In this document: one piece after another, positions 36,991 through 48,059 of the stretch | Position numbering within the stretch: the stretch's first letter is position 1 | Layout of the letters: the number at the start of each line of letters is the position of its first letter | Origin: Sphagnum compactum | Lineage: Eukaryota; Bryophyta; Sphagnopsida; Sphagnales | Length of the DNA: 64,000 nt | Assembly (NCBI GenBank): GCA_965153455.1 | Contig: OZ234504.1 | Location: forward strand, 1,674,001-1,738,000 | Reading direction: 5' to 3' | Position numbers and translations under genes: made by a program | The notes under the pieces: generated by a model | What the model saw: the letters and a program-made list of their open reading frames with translations, nothing else | Database searches by the model: none | What the model was told of the DNA's origin: nothing

Positions 36991-37610
36991 ACTTGTTTTC
37001 CTACCTATCTACCTATATATGAGAGCTATTTCTTACAGAATTGGTTACCAAGGTGAAACCAAATATTAACTCAGTTGAGGTTCATCCACAACTGAATAAT
37101 AACAGGCATCCAGGGGATGGTGCGCTTGTGGGTGCCAGAGGGGGGCTCTAAGATACGTCTGAATCTGTTTTTTAAAAAAATCTGATGGTACAGATTGTGA
37201 AACTTGATGGAGCAACTTTTGATTTTGCATGGGCTCATCTCAAGCTTCAAATAGCCATCAAGTCAACCAAAAAACCATTATCAGCCAGCCATTCAAAAGG
37301 TAATTGAAAGGGTTGTTTGAATTTGAAAAGGCGGGTTGTTTGAATTTGAAAAGGCTCCTCCTAAGGCTTGCCACATCCTTGAGTAGAGCTCACCCTTCCA
37401 ACGAGAGGTTTCTTTGGTGTCTTGTTGTGAATTGTTCTAACATGTTATAACCCTTTTGAGGGTAAAATATATGTGAAGAAAGTTTTTCACTTTTGGTCTT
37501 CAAGGTAGGTATGTACCATGTACACATTCTTCACACATTTTGTGCCCTCCCCTTTCATGTGACAAACTTTTCTTTCTAAGGTGTGTTGGGGGCATAATGG
37601 AGCGTGAGGT

Positions 37611-37735
37611 GTTCTAGTCCTTTTTCAAATGAAGTGGCAAGGTGAAACATGTGTTCTAGTCCTTTTTCAAATGAAGTGGCAAGGTGAAACATGTGTTCTA
37701 GTCCTTTTCAAATGAAGCGGAAAGGCAAACCATGC
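37611..37735. repeat. 42-bp tandem repeat, three copies
   Basis: 'gttctagtcctttttcaaat' starts at 37611, 37653 and 37695, an exact 42-base period. The first two copies are almost identical and the third slightly diverged. A separate 24-base direct repeat ('ttgtttgaatttgaaaaggc') lies at about 37311–37360. Confidence 0.85.
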
Positions 37736-37869
37736 ATGCAAATGGACTTAGTTTTCAACATTTCCTTCTTCAAATGGAGTGATGTTACACCTCACAAGTG
37801 ATCCATACCTTCTACATCACCTTTCAAGGTATGTTCCATATATCGCAATGGGTACTGAGAGGCTAAAGT

Positions 37870-39280
37870 AGTGTACTACATGGATGGTGTGCAAAATTTT
37901 AGTGCAAACTTTTTTATTCCCACATTGATGGATTTTGAAAAGCATTTTGACACATTTTCCACATTGGTCAACGGATGTGAAAATTTGAAGTATGATTCAA
38001 TTACACAATTTCAATGGATTCCAAAGTGTTGTCATATGGAGGACTGTTGCTGATTTTTTCACAGTTGTGAACTGCATGTGAAATTTGAAAGATGGTTATT
38101 CCATGTCTCTGTACCTTTCACATGCATGTCCATTTTATGCCTACAAATTTATGCTTAATTCTCAATGTTTTCTTGGGCTTTCCAATTTTCATCAGGCTTG
38201 GATTAAGATTTTTAAGGTGGCATCTTTTGCAAAACATAGTGATCCTGCAATGCCCTTAAAAGGAATTAATTTTTGATGGGCAAAAGGATGTATGCTATGG
38301 TGACAACATGTTATTTCGAGAAATGTTGAAAATTTTGAAAAATAACTTTTTCAAAGAACAAAGTATTGTGAAGGAAAATAGAGAATTTTTGGATTTAAAG
38401 TAACAATATTCTATTCCCAACATGGAATCTTCAAAATCATTTAATTCTTCAATAGCCACATTGAAGCTACTCATGTATTACAATATATCACATCCCAATC
38501 GGACTAGGGTGGGTGGGCCTATTCTTGTCCACCATCTTATATCCGTGTCCTAGTAGAGGGACCATATTGGGTATTGAGTAAATTCACTATTGTAGAAGAC
38601 ATGCAACATAAAAGTAATATACTAACACATTAACTATTGAAAATATGCACACATGTGGATGGTGATGAAGACAACTAAAAACAATGTTGGATACAAAACA
38701 TGAAGAATGTTGTTTCAATTTTTGATGACTAGTGATACTCAGTCATTTGTGAATATTCTTTTAACAAATAACTATATATTTCATGATATTGAAAATATAT
38801 TAAAACATAGTTTTGTAATAAGTAAATGGAGGGTGAAAATATAGTAAAAATAATTTAGTAATAAGAAAATAAATATTGAAAATTAGATTCCATATGCTAT
38901 GATTATAGGTTCTCTTTGTGGTGGAAACTAGTAAGCCTAGCCACATCAACATGCCCCCCTAAAATAAAATTTCAAAAATAAAAAACATACTCAGAAATCA
39001 TTGAATCACTTGAGTCCAGATTATAATTTTTTATTTATTTATCAAAGTTGAACATACATTGACTTTATACTTCTTTTGTTTTCTAGGACTATATGTCAAG
39101 AGAATAGGCCCACCTACCTTAGAAGGTGACATGGAGGGGATATTATAATTGTGGCATGAAATTTGACTCTTAAAAGGCCACCTCAACAATTTTAAAAACA
39201 TACCTTACCTTAAGGTCAATTTTTTCATTAAATAATCCTCAAAATAGTGAAATGAATTTTTGTGAAAATATGAAGTTGAC
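37870..39280. other. Gene-less AT-rich stretch
   Basis: No gene is recognised. The sequence is AT-rich with no domain-bearing frame and no clear repeat structure. Confidence 0.35.
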
Positions 39281-39289
39281 ATGCTAAAA

Positions 39290-39760
39290 ATCATCATAAA
39301 ATGTGTAAGTTCTGCGAAATTTTGCATTTCATCTTGAAAATTTATCATAATTTTGAATCATATCAAAATATGCTAACTATTTAAGACTTGTTTTTTTTTT
39401 AATGTCATAAATTACAACTTTGTTTTGTATGTTATGCACATTACACCCCATTTACATGTGATAAAGAACTTTTGAATTTTGAAATTTTGAAAAATACTTT
39501 GAATTTTGAAATTTTTTAATTCTATATCTTTTAAATTGTGAGTGTTTTGTGAACTTGATTTAGTAGGTTGCTATCATTTTATTTTTTTTACCCTCAAAAT
39601 TATGTCATTACAGTAGTTCTTTACCTAGTCCTTTGTAAAATTAACCACATCTAATGGAACACTTATTCAAGTTCAAATGTCTTTTTTAAAAACCAAAACC
39701 CAAAATTTAATTTAATGAATTTTTAATTTGAATCCCTAAACTTTCATATTAATCATTTCG
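39290..39760. repeat. Dispersed AT-rich repeat, copy 1
   Basis: Collinear with 42780–43230. Shared order: 'tttcatcttgaa', 'tttgaatcata', 'aactacaactttgttttg'-like, 'cattacaccccatttacatg', two 'actttgaattttgaaa' words, 'aggttgctatcattttatat'-like, 'agtcctttgtaaa', then 'aaaaccaaaacccaaaat'. Divergence is substantial. The copies are about 3.5 kb apart in the same orientation and may be separate insertions or the decayed ends of one larger element. Confidence 0.5.
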
Positions 39761-39769
39761 CACAACTTG

Positions 39770-41970
39770 GAATGATTAACATAATTTTAAAATCTAAAAA
39801 AAAAACATATTAAAAAAATTCATAATTTTCACCACTATTCAACATGGTTTGGCTCCTATCTTTATACTCGCACCCTTGGGTTGATCTCCATAGTTCAACA
39901 AAGGACCATCTAATTAGTATAAACATTAGTTCAAAGAATTAAAATGTTTTACAAGGGTCCATATTTCATGTTGGCCTATTACAACAATAATATTGCAACA
40001 CAAATTAGGATTGAATTATTTAGTTAATGGATCAAAATGCAAAATCTTTCAACTAAAACATTTTTTGGACAATGTATCCAATCATGTATTAAAAACAAAC
40101 CCCTCATGAATCAAAATTGTGCTTACATGGTTAAAAATGAACATAACATTTTGAATGCTGAAAACAATGATGTTAAAATGTTTACCTTATTTGTGTAAAG
40201 AGATCAAAATTTTGTTTTAGCCATTTTTGTCATTAATCCCCTTGTTTCAATTGAATTGCAACAACTTTTTGCTCATAAGAAAGATTTAATCCCATGTTCA
40301 CCCACTAATCAAGGTGAAGAACTAGTTCATAATATAATTCAATTGCATGTGATGTTGCATTCAGCATATGAGAAAACAAACAAACGAGTGATAAGTACAT
40401 GCCCACAAGATGCAACAATAACATGTCATTTGCGAAAGCCAGTCTTGACCAAAAAAATAATTAATTAATATAAAGTGTTTTTGGTTTTTAAATTGTTCAT
40501 TAAAATGGATGATGGGTAATAGTGGGAATGTGTAAATCATAAATCTTCCTTGCATATGCTCTACTTGGGTTTGCATGGACTATATTAACCTAAATAACTC
40601 CAATTGTGTATTCTACCTGACTAATGTCTATATCTATACTTGCACACTCTTTACAAATGGCATGATATATAAGAAACAATTGGGCACAATCATGGTTGGG
40701 GTACACAAAAGGAATGTCTCACCCCAAAATCACTCTCAAGACAATATTTTGAATGACCATTATCTTTATCAATTCATTTATCAAAGGTGAATTTATTTTT
40801 TCAGTAGATACTCACATTCTTTGTGATTGAAATGGTTGTGATTTTTTGTGATTTGAATGATTTAAACATGTCCTTAAATGGCCTAGAACATGTTTCAAGA
40901 ACGTTGTCCCACTACGTAGTTTTATTGAAAAGGAATCAACGTGAATAACAATATTTGTTCAAATTGATTCATATTTTAACCAAAAATAAAATAAACTATG
41001 TTTTACATGATGGCATAAAATTTTGGTAACATAAAAAAGTAGATTTTTTGGAATTGATATTAAAATCTTGAATTTTTTTCATTAAAAAACTACATTAATA
41101 AGGACATTTATACTAATTTTATTGATAAGTATTTTACATTCCAAAGGTTGGGCGGGAAGTATAAGAGATGTGGATCTAAAAAAAGGACATTTAAAAAACA
41201 ATTACTAAGATTTTGGCACTCCAAATGAGAGATTGTCATTCTGGAAATGTCCTAAAGTCTTGTGTTCCTTTATGGTTTGTGCTTCAACAAGACATCCAAA
41301 ATTTGTTTAATTAATTGTTTTCAAATTTTATAGCACTTTTTGCTTGAATGACTAAACATACATGGCATCCTTTCATGATTTCACATCTCAAAACATGTTT
41401 TGGCCTCAGGACTCAAAACTCAAGACACAAGATAGGACTATGTACTTTTGGTTCCTATTGTGGTACCCCAACCATGATTGTGACCAATTCCAAGTGCAAC
41501 ATTGTGTTGTAACTTGTCAAAAGTTTTTTTTTAATAATCCAATTCATGGCTTAAGCTTTCTAGTTTGGCAACATTCATTTGAATAGAACCATTCAAATTA
41601 ATAGATTAGTTGTGACTCCAAACACAACAAAATAAAGTCATAGGGATGAAAGCATGGTATTTTGTACATATCTTTTACCTTGTCAATGCTAGATGAAAGT
41701 GGACATAAAATAGCAATAAAACCATTGAAAAAATTGGTTTGCATTGAATTTTATTATTATATTATATCTATATATATATAGTTATTCATTGTTGTGCATT
41801 GACTTTCAACTTTCAAATTGTTTCAATTAGTATTTTGTCTACTTGTTTGAAATGCAAGTAGGTTCAAACTCTATTTCTGTAGGGAAGGACTCTTGTAAAG
41901 TATGTGGTAAGTAGGTTTTAATAGATAGATTTTCTACTTTCTATTATGGCCATATGCTCCTTTAAAAGGG
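39770..41970. other. Gene-less AT-rich stretch
   Basis: No gene is recognised between the two copies of the dispersed AT-rich repeat and the GC-rich island. Open frames (for example 41362–41586) lack any recognisable domain. Confidence 0.35.
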
Positions 41971-41974
41971 GGAC

Positions 41975-42248
41975 GAATGTGAGGACTGATCTACTCAACT
42001 AGCCGATGATAAACGGTGAAAGAAAGCCCCTGGGTCGAGATACAAACCATGTTCACGCCGGCACACGCCGGTCAAGCCTAGAAAATCCTAGACAGAACGT
42101 GCGAGTAGATGAGATAGGGTGACGGCTATGAGGGCGAGTGCCTAAGAGACTGTGGAATGCGCTCGAGGATGGATGGAAAACCTCCCACAAAAGGAGCGAC
42201 GAGGAATGTAGTCCTGGCTCTCTTCGGCCAAGTCAAAAAAAAAAATTT
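41975..42248 (+). mobile_element. GC-rich island ending in an A-run, SINE-like or retroelement fragment
   Basis: This roughly 270-base block has a base composition unlike its AT-rich flanks. It starts near 'gaatgtgaggactgatc', includes 'gcccctgggtcgagataca' (weakly like a Pol III B box) and 'cacgccggcacacgccggtc', and ends in a run of about 11 A ('gtcaaaaaaaaaaa', 42234–42246). The A-tail and sharp edges suggest a retroposed sequence such as a SINE, a processed fragment or an LTR piece. No target-site duplication was identified. Confidence 0.35.
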
Positions 42249-42779
42249 ATTCAAAACTATAATAATATCTATATCCCCAAAAATAACAGAGCAACTAAGT
42301 TTTAAAAGTAAACTAAAAGTATTCCCATTTACAAATTTACCACTTGTCAAATGGGGATACTTTAGGTTTACTTTTTAAATTATTTTGGTCCTAATTTTTT
42401 TGGAAGTGAATACTTATAGTAATGATAGAAGTGTGGGATGGTTTACAATTATATTTCCACCCATTTTTATTCTACTTGTTTGGTTTTATATGCATGATAC
42501 AGGGTAAATTCATAAACACTTTTTTTTTTGTTTACTTTACCATGCTTTTACCCATAGACACAAGTAGGAACTTGAATTTTGGAAGTTAGAACCTTGAAGT
42601 GTTGAACTTTTCAGTTCATAAAGGTCAAAATGCACTCAAAGGAGCCACTAGCGTTACTTTACATTAGTCTTGCATGTTTTTTTTTCCCCAAAATAACTTT
42701 GAATTTTTGAATGAGTTTTTTTGCATCTTGTTATGAAAATTGATTAAAATGCCCCAATAAATTTTTAAAAAATAAATAT

Positions 42780-43230
42780 GTGTTTGTAAAAATGTACAAA
42801 TTCCTTGTAGATTCTATGTTTCATCTTGAATGATGATGATAATTTGAATCATACCAAAAACGTTAATTTTTAAAGTTGAATTTAATGTAATATAAACTAC
42901 AACTCTTTTTAATACATCACGTACATTATACCTCATTTATATGTGGTAAAACACTTTTGAAGTTTTGAAATTCTAAGTTTTCAAGTGTACATACTTTGAA
43001 TTTTCAAAGTTTTAGAATTTCACATTTTTGAAATTGTTAAAAAAAAATTTGTGTCTATTAGGTTATTATCATCTTATATTTTTTACCAACAACGATTATA
43101 TGAGTCCTTTGAAAGTCCATTGTAAAAATGTTTTTTTTTAATGATAGAATTTTCAATTTCAAAAGTCCCTAATTAAACCAAAACTTAAAATAGGATCAAA
43201 TGGATTTTTAATTCGAGGTTTATTGACATT
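42780..43230. repeat. Dispersed AT-rich repeat, copy 2
   Basis: Counterpart of 39290–39760, same orientation. It keeps 'gtttcatcttgaatgatg', 'attatacctcatttatatg', 'catactttgaattttcaaag' and 'ttaggttattatcatctta'. An A-run of about 17 bases follows at 43287–43302. Confidence 0.5.
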
Positions 43231-44597
43231 CATGTGTGTTAAAAAAAAAAAATGTGTCATGATTACCATGGTTTCAAATGGCACCAAAAAAAAAAAAAAA
43301 AACTTTAGTTTTTTATAATAGAATTTGACATCTAACACTTTTTTTGGCTCCTTTGACTGTGTTTTGACCCAAAAGCTAGCTTCAAATGAAAGTTGTGAAA
43401 AAACCGATTGTAATTTGTAGTTGCTAGCACAACTCAAATGCAAAGACAACATGCAACATTTGGTTTTTGGAGATTATTTTGACATTTATTGTTTGGAGTT
43501 GATGGATGCACGACAACTTGCAACATTTGCACCATTTAAGTTTCAACATCATCATTGTAAAGTGAAGGTTTTAGACCTTCAAAATTAAAGGTTTTAAATC
43601 CATTGTTTCATAATCAACATTGCAATGGCAATGCTGCACAACTTTGCTACTCTAGCTTAATTTGTTGAATGACTTGCACAATCTAGATTCTTAATGAACA
43701 TTGAGTAGCATAATGCTTTAAATGTACCATCATGATATTGGCAAACCCTACAAAAATCAAAGTAGCAAAGGTGGTGACAATGGGTTGCAATTTGTGAGCA
43801 CACAAAACGAATTTTCTCAAGAGCAATGAAACATTGGTGCGAATGGAGAAGACAAGAAAGTGCCAAACTGTAAAACCTTAAATTTTTTAATGTAAGATTT
43901 GGCCTATTCATCCTAAACCATCTACAATTCATTAGGTACTAGGAAATCTATGATGGAACATTGGTGACAATCGCCCATCAATAGCTCAAATGGATATGGC
44001 AAACAAATTCACTTTTCCGAAAAAAGTTCCATGTTCATAGTTCACAAGCCCTTTTTTTTATGAGCCTTTTGGTGAAATTTCATTCCAAAAAAAAGCTGGT
44101 GTTAAGCCAAGTAGAGTTAGCTGTCATTCCTTTGACATGTCCTAATGGGTTCTACCAAGTCATGTTCACCATAGAGGAACAATTGTTCCCCCATAGTTGA
44201 TTCGCATCACAAGTGGAACTGGCACAAGAAAAAGTGGAAGGAGCAAAGGGCCACCTATCCAACCTAGGACACAGCCTGAAGTCGTATTTAAACAAGACAC
44301 CCAAACCAGGGTTAAAGTACCTAGCCCACCAGGTTAAACACATAATTTGATTAAACCACGGTTTGATTATTGTCTTTCCTAGACTTTCAAATGTCATTTG
44401 AGCAAGTAAGATTCATGTGCATGTCGTGTAATGAACATGATGAACTCAATGCATGTCATTATTGAAGGCTACAAATGCTATATGTTGGGCATTGTGCATA
44501 GTTTGAATGATTTGTGAAGGGAGCTTCATTTTGAGTGCAAATCCATGTTGACCATGATGTTCAATAATATCCACATAATGTAGTCCGAGGAATTTCT

Positions 44598-44910
44598 TAG
44601 TGTACATTGAAAGCACCCTATATCCATGAATATCCCTGCTTGTATAAAGAAGGCATCTTACACCTATCATTTAGGAGTCAGAGGGATCTTATGCCTACTT
44701 ATAGATATAGCTAGGTATAATGTCCATCCCACTCCTAAATAGTAAACATAAGGTTTTGTCCCATTCTATTGCCTCATGTTCAACATAGGTTTAGGTCCAT
44801 GATGAATCTCACCTTGTGCTTTACATTGGGTAAAGCCCATAGGTGCCAAGACATTCCCAATATATGGGGCCAGACTCAGCTAACACCTTGTCCCTTACTT
44901 TGAGAATGCC
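44598..44910 (+). repeat. Dispersed repeat copy with terminal hairpin
   Basis: Matches 6226–6480 in 'caccctatatccatgaat', 'gagggatcttatgcctactt' and 'gggtaaagcccataggtg'. It then runs into the hairpin-type repeat ('gacattcccaatatatgggg' at 44850, 'ctttgagaatgcc' at about 44898). No coding sequence is present. Confidence 0.5.
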
Positions 44911-45336
44911 CCCCACTTTTGGTGCTTTAGCATACACGCAAAGACCAGGTACAATTTTCTTAGTGTATTTTGAGGACAACTAAGAACGGGTTCTTTCTTT
45001 CATCTTTCTTTTCATCTTTTAGTATCGTTTTCTTTTCCCTTTAAACAAAAACAAAGTCCTCTTTGTGTTTTCTCATTATTCAGACGTACCTCCTCTAAAG
45101 ATCCGCTTTCGGCGCCTAAAATTTAGGTTAATGACTTAAAATAAAATCTTTTTGGCGAAACTAAAATACAAAAGTGTGAGAAAGATTACTAGTCATCGTT
45201 CAAACCTACTCCTTGTTAGATCCGCTTTTCGATTAGCAAAAAGACATGAGGCAAAAAAATTAAAAGCGGAAAGATGGAAAAAATGTTGAAAAAAAATTCT
45301 ACCAAGATCTTTACGTAGGTGAAGGTTACGCTGGTA

Positions 45337-45414
45337 GTACCTTCCAGATTTTCGAGCCTATCGAGCTCCCCTTGACCTATCGGCCTCGGGTGGGCCCTTA
45401 AATCCGGAAGGTAC
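45337..45414. repeat. Short inverted repeat, ~15-bp arms
   Basis: 'gtaccttccagattt' (45337–45351) is the reverse complement of 'aaatccggaaggtac' (45400–45414) with one mismatch, around a GC-richer ~48-base centre. The surrounding 45070–45650 has repeat character ('gtaccttgcaca' recurs at about 45555 and 45698). No gene is seen. Confidence 0.5.
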
Positions 45415-46515
45415 CATCAACCAAACCTTCTCCTATACAAAAAGACCATCATAAGAGTTGTGGCCATAAGAGTCTTCCGTCCATCTTCACCTCCTTTCGA
45501 TGTCTTGTGTGTAGGGTAAGGACCAAGAACAAGGCTGTTTTGGGAATGAGGACGTACCTTGCACAGGACAGGCGCCAAATGATGGACCCAAATTCCCAAA
45601 ACAGCTTCATTCAAGTTCCTCACCTAGAATATAAAGAACTAGTGTTATATTGCTTTCAGAAATGGACAATTGCGATTCATTTGAGAGAAGATGAAGTACC
45701 TTGCACACATAAGGTTCTAAAAATGAGGAACCTTATGCATCCTCTATTGAAGCAGAAATTTTATCGAAGATAAGGAGCTCTCCACATCTGCTAGTAATCA
45801 TGTGTAGGGTACGCCCCAAGGCCACTCATGGCTTTACCGGAATAAGGGCCTGCACTCAGCTCCACTTCGCGCAGGCCCAATGCTAGTAAAGCCAATGGCC
45901 TCAGGCTTTACCAAGTGTAAAGACCTGTGAAGCCATGCATGAACTTGAATGTTGGGAAGCTCCTACCTTTGGGCCTTTCCTGGAGTAAGAAAAAAATCCA
46001 ACATTGGGCAGAGACATCATCAGAGTTGGCAGCACCTTCTGCTTACATGCATGGCACCATGCGGGAGGTGCTGGCATCTTCATGCTGATGGAGTAAAATT
46101 CTTCCTGGTGTGTAAAATGCCATCTGATTATAACAGGAAATTTTTACCAGATCTATAAGATAAATTGCACGATGTTGTGGGTAGTTTTAGAGTACACCTT
46201 ACAATCATGTTGATCCCTCTTAAGTTTCGTCCCAACAACCACATCAAGCTTTGGGATGCACAGCAAGAATGCTTGAATAGATCCTTGAAGACAATCATAC
46301 ATTCAGATCTGGTCACCCAATGAACCGCCTAGATCAAATCCAGTTGCCCGTACAAGGTGAAGATCGAATCCAGTCACCCACGAGCTATGCAATTGCAGAT
46401 TTACATATTGTGTGTGTATTCTAACTAATTTCTGAGACAATTCCTTTCCTTTTTGTTGTTGCAACATTGAAACCAATAAGTGTCTCTGACATAGAAGCCG
46501 ATCCATAGAAACTTG

Positions 46516-46518
<3 letters not shown>

Positions 46519-46563
<45 letters not shown>
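46519..46563. repeat. (CT)n microsatellite
   Basis: A near-perfect CT run of about 22 dinucleotides with one interruption ('ctttct') near its 3' end. It creates an artificial Arg/Glu repeat open frame on the − strand, which is not a gene. Confidence 0.9.
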
Positions 46564-46831
46564 CTATTTTATTTTTCCATTTGTGCCCATCACAGCCAAT
46601 CTCCCTTGAAATGCTGACTGATTGATTGCATGTGGTGCATGCATGTAACAAGCTGCCCAGTTCATAGTGGGTGGGTTATCCATGATCATTGCTCAATCAA
46701 CTACCTATATGTCTCATATTTCTTGGAATTGTTGAAGAAAACAAACTACAAGTCTGTGAGAAAATATTTGGTTTGTAGCATTTGGTTTTTAACATGTCAA
46801 TTGTTGGGGTAGTGCCAACATGAGGCCATAG

Positions 46832-46900
46832 CCAAGTGCAAACCCAATTCTGGTAATGCCCTCATCCAAGTGCAAACCCAATGCTGGCAATGTCCTCACC
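46832..46900. repeat. 34-bp direct repeat, two copies
   Basis: 'ccaagtgcaaacccaat' followed by 'ctgg.aatg.cctca' occurs at 46832 and 46866. Similar 'gcccaatgctggtaatgcc'-type phrases occur near 45870, suggesting a dispersed family. Confidence 0.7.
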
Positions 46901-47774
46901 CGAGGTCTTCAAGAGTCACAAAGAAAGAGGCAAATCAACAACATCAAACACGACACATGTAAAATAAGTGGCTGAGATAAACATGTATGACTTTGGGAGC
47001 AGATCTCTGAAATAGTGAAAACTTTACAAAGCTTAAGAAGCCCTCTTCGAAATGAAATATATACCTTCTATTGTCAAGGTAAATTACACCAGATCCATGT
47101 GCCTCTGATTTGCACTAAATTCATTTTTGAAGCGCTTTGCTTGCCTTTTTAATCCTCCCACCAACAAAATTTTTTTTTAAAAATTCCTTGTCAAATTAAT
47201 TAGCTAGATGGTTTCAAAATAATTCGTTGATGTCATTTTTATTGCGTTGCCATGATTAGAAATGAAGTGAAATATCACCAACATACAATTTACATTAGCC
47301 TTTACATTGATTCAATGGGGGCCAAGATTTGGGCAAAAAATAACTTTTTGTAGCAATTATTATCATTGAAATTATCTGGATGGTGTTGAGGCAATGTAGT
47401 TAATGTGATTTGCTAGCTAGAAACCACTATTTTTAAGTAAGTATCTAAAAACAGCCTTTAATGCAAAAGTTAAACTCAACTAAAACATGATAGTCTTGCC
47501 ATATTCACATCTTCAATTATTTCTCTTAGAGTACGATGTATAGATTTTGGAGTTGAAGATGGTTGTCTAGTACATGATGTTTTGGGAATTTTCTCAATAT
47601 TGTTTCACATTTATTCATTCTTTTAATGTTGATACAGAGCTATAAATATGATATTTCCATGAACCTACTAATGTGGCTTTGTGTCATTGAACAGATATTG
47701 TAATATAGTTCTACAAAGTCTATATGCTTTTGAACCATAAAATAGGGTCAAATTAACAATTGAACATTGTGTTA

Positions 47775-47935
47775 CAAGGTATATATGCATCTTGGGGGGG
47801 TCAAATATGGGATAAAATCAAATTGTAGAAACCAAAATGAGAACATTTTTTCTTGCAAGGTATATATGCATTTTGGAGGAGTTAAGTACGAGGAAAAAAA
47901 ATCTGAACTTGTAGAAACCAAAGCGGAAGAATTTG
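47775..47935. repeat. ~81-bp tandem duplication
   Basis: 'caaggtatatatgcat' begins at 47775 and 47856, followed in both by 'cttgtagaaaccaaa' or 'aattgtagaaaccaaa'. The two copies differ at a number of sites. Reading through gives a duplicated peptide, but no domain is recognised. Confidence 0.75.
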
Positions 47936-48059
47936 ATAGTGCATTGAGTTTTTTGGATTTTTTAATGAATTTTTTCTTTAAGAAAATTTGTTGTGTGAAA
48001 TTCAAGTTCACTTATATATATGTAATTTTCAATAACAAAAAATTACTCAAAATTTAACA

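Noticed and set aside
46421-46651. Arg/Glu-repeat frame on −
   Set aside because: It is a direct product of the (CT)n microsatellite at 46519–46563.
47767-48057. 96-codon frame with an internal peptide repeat
   Set aside because: The repeat reflects an 81-bp DNA duplication. No domain, start context or splice partner supports a gene.
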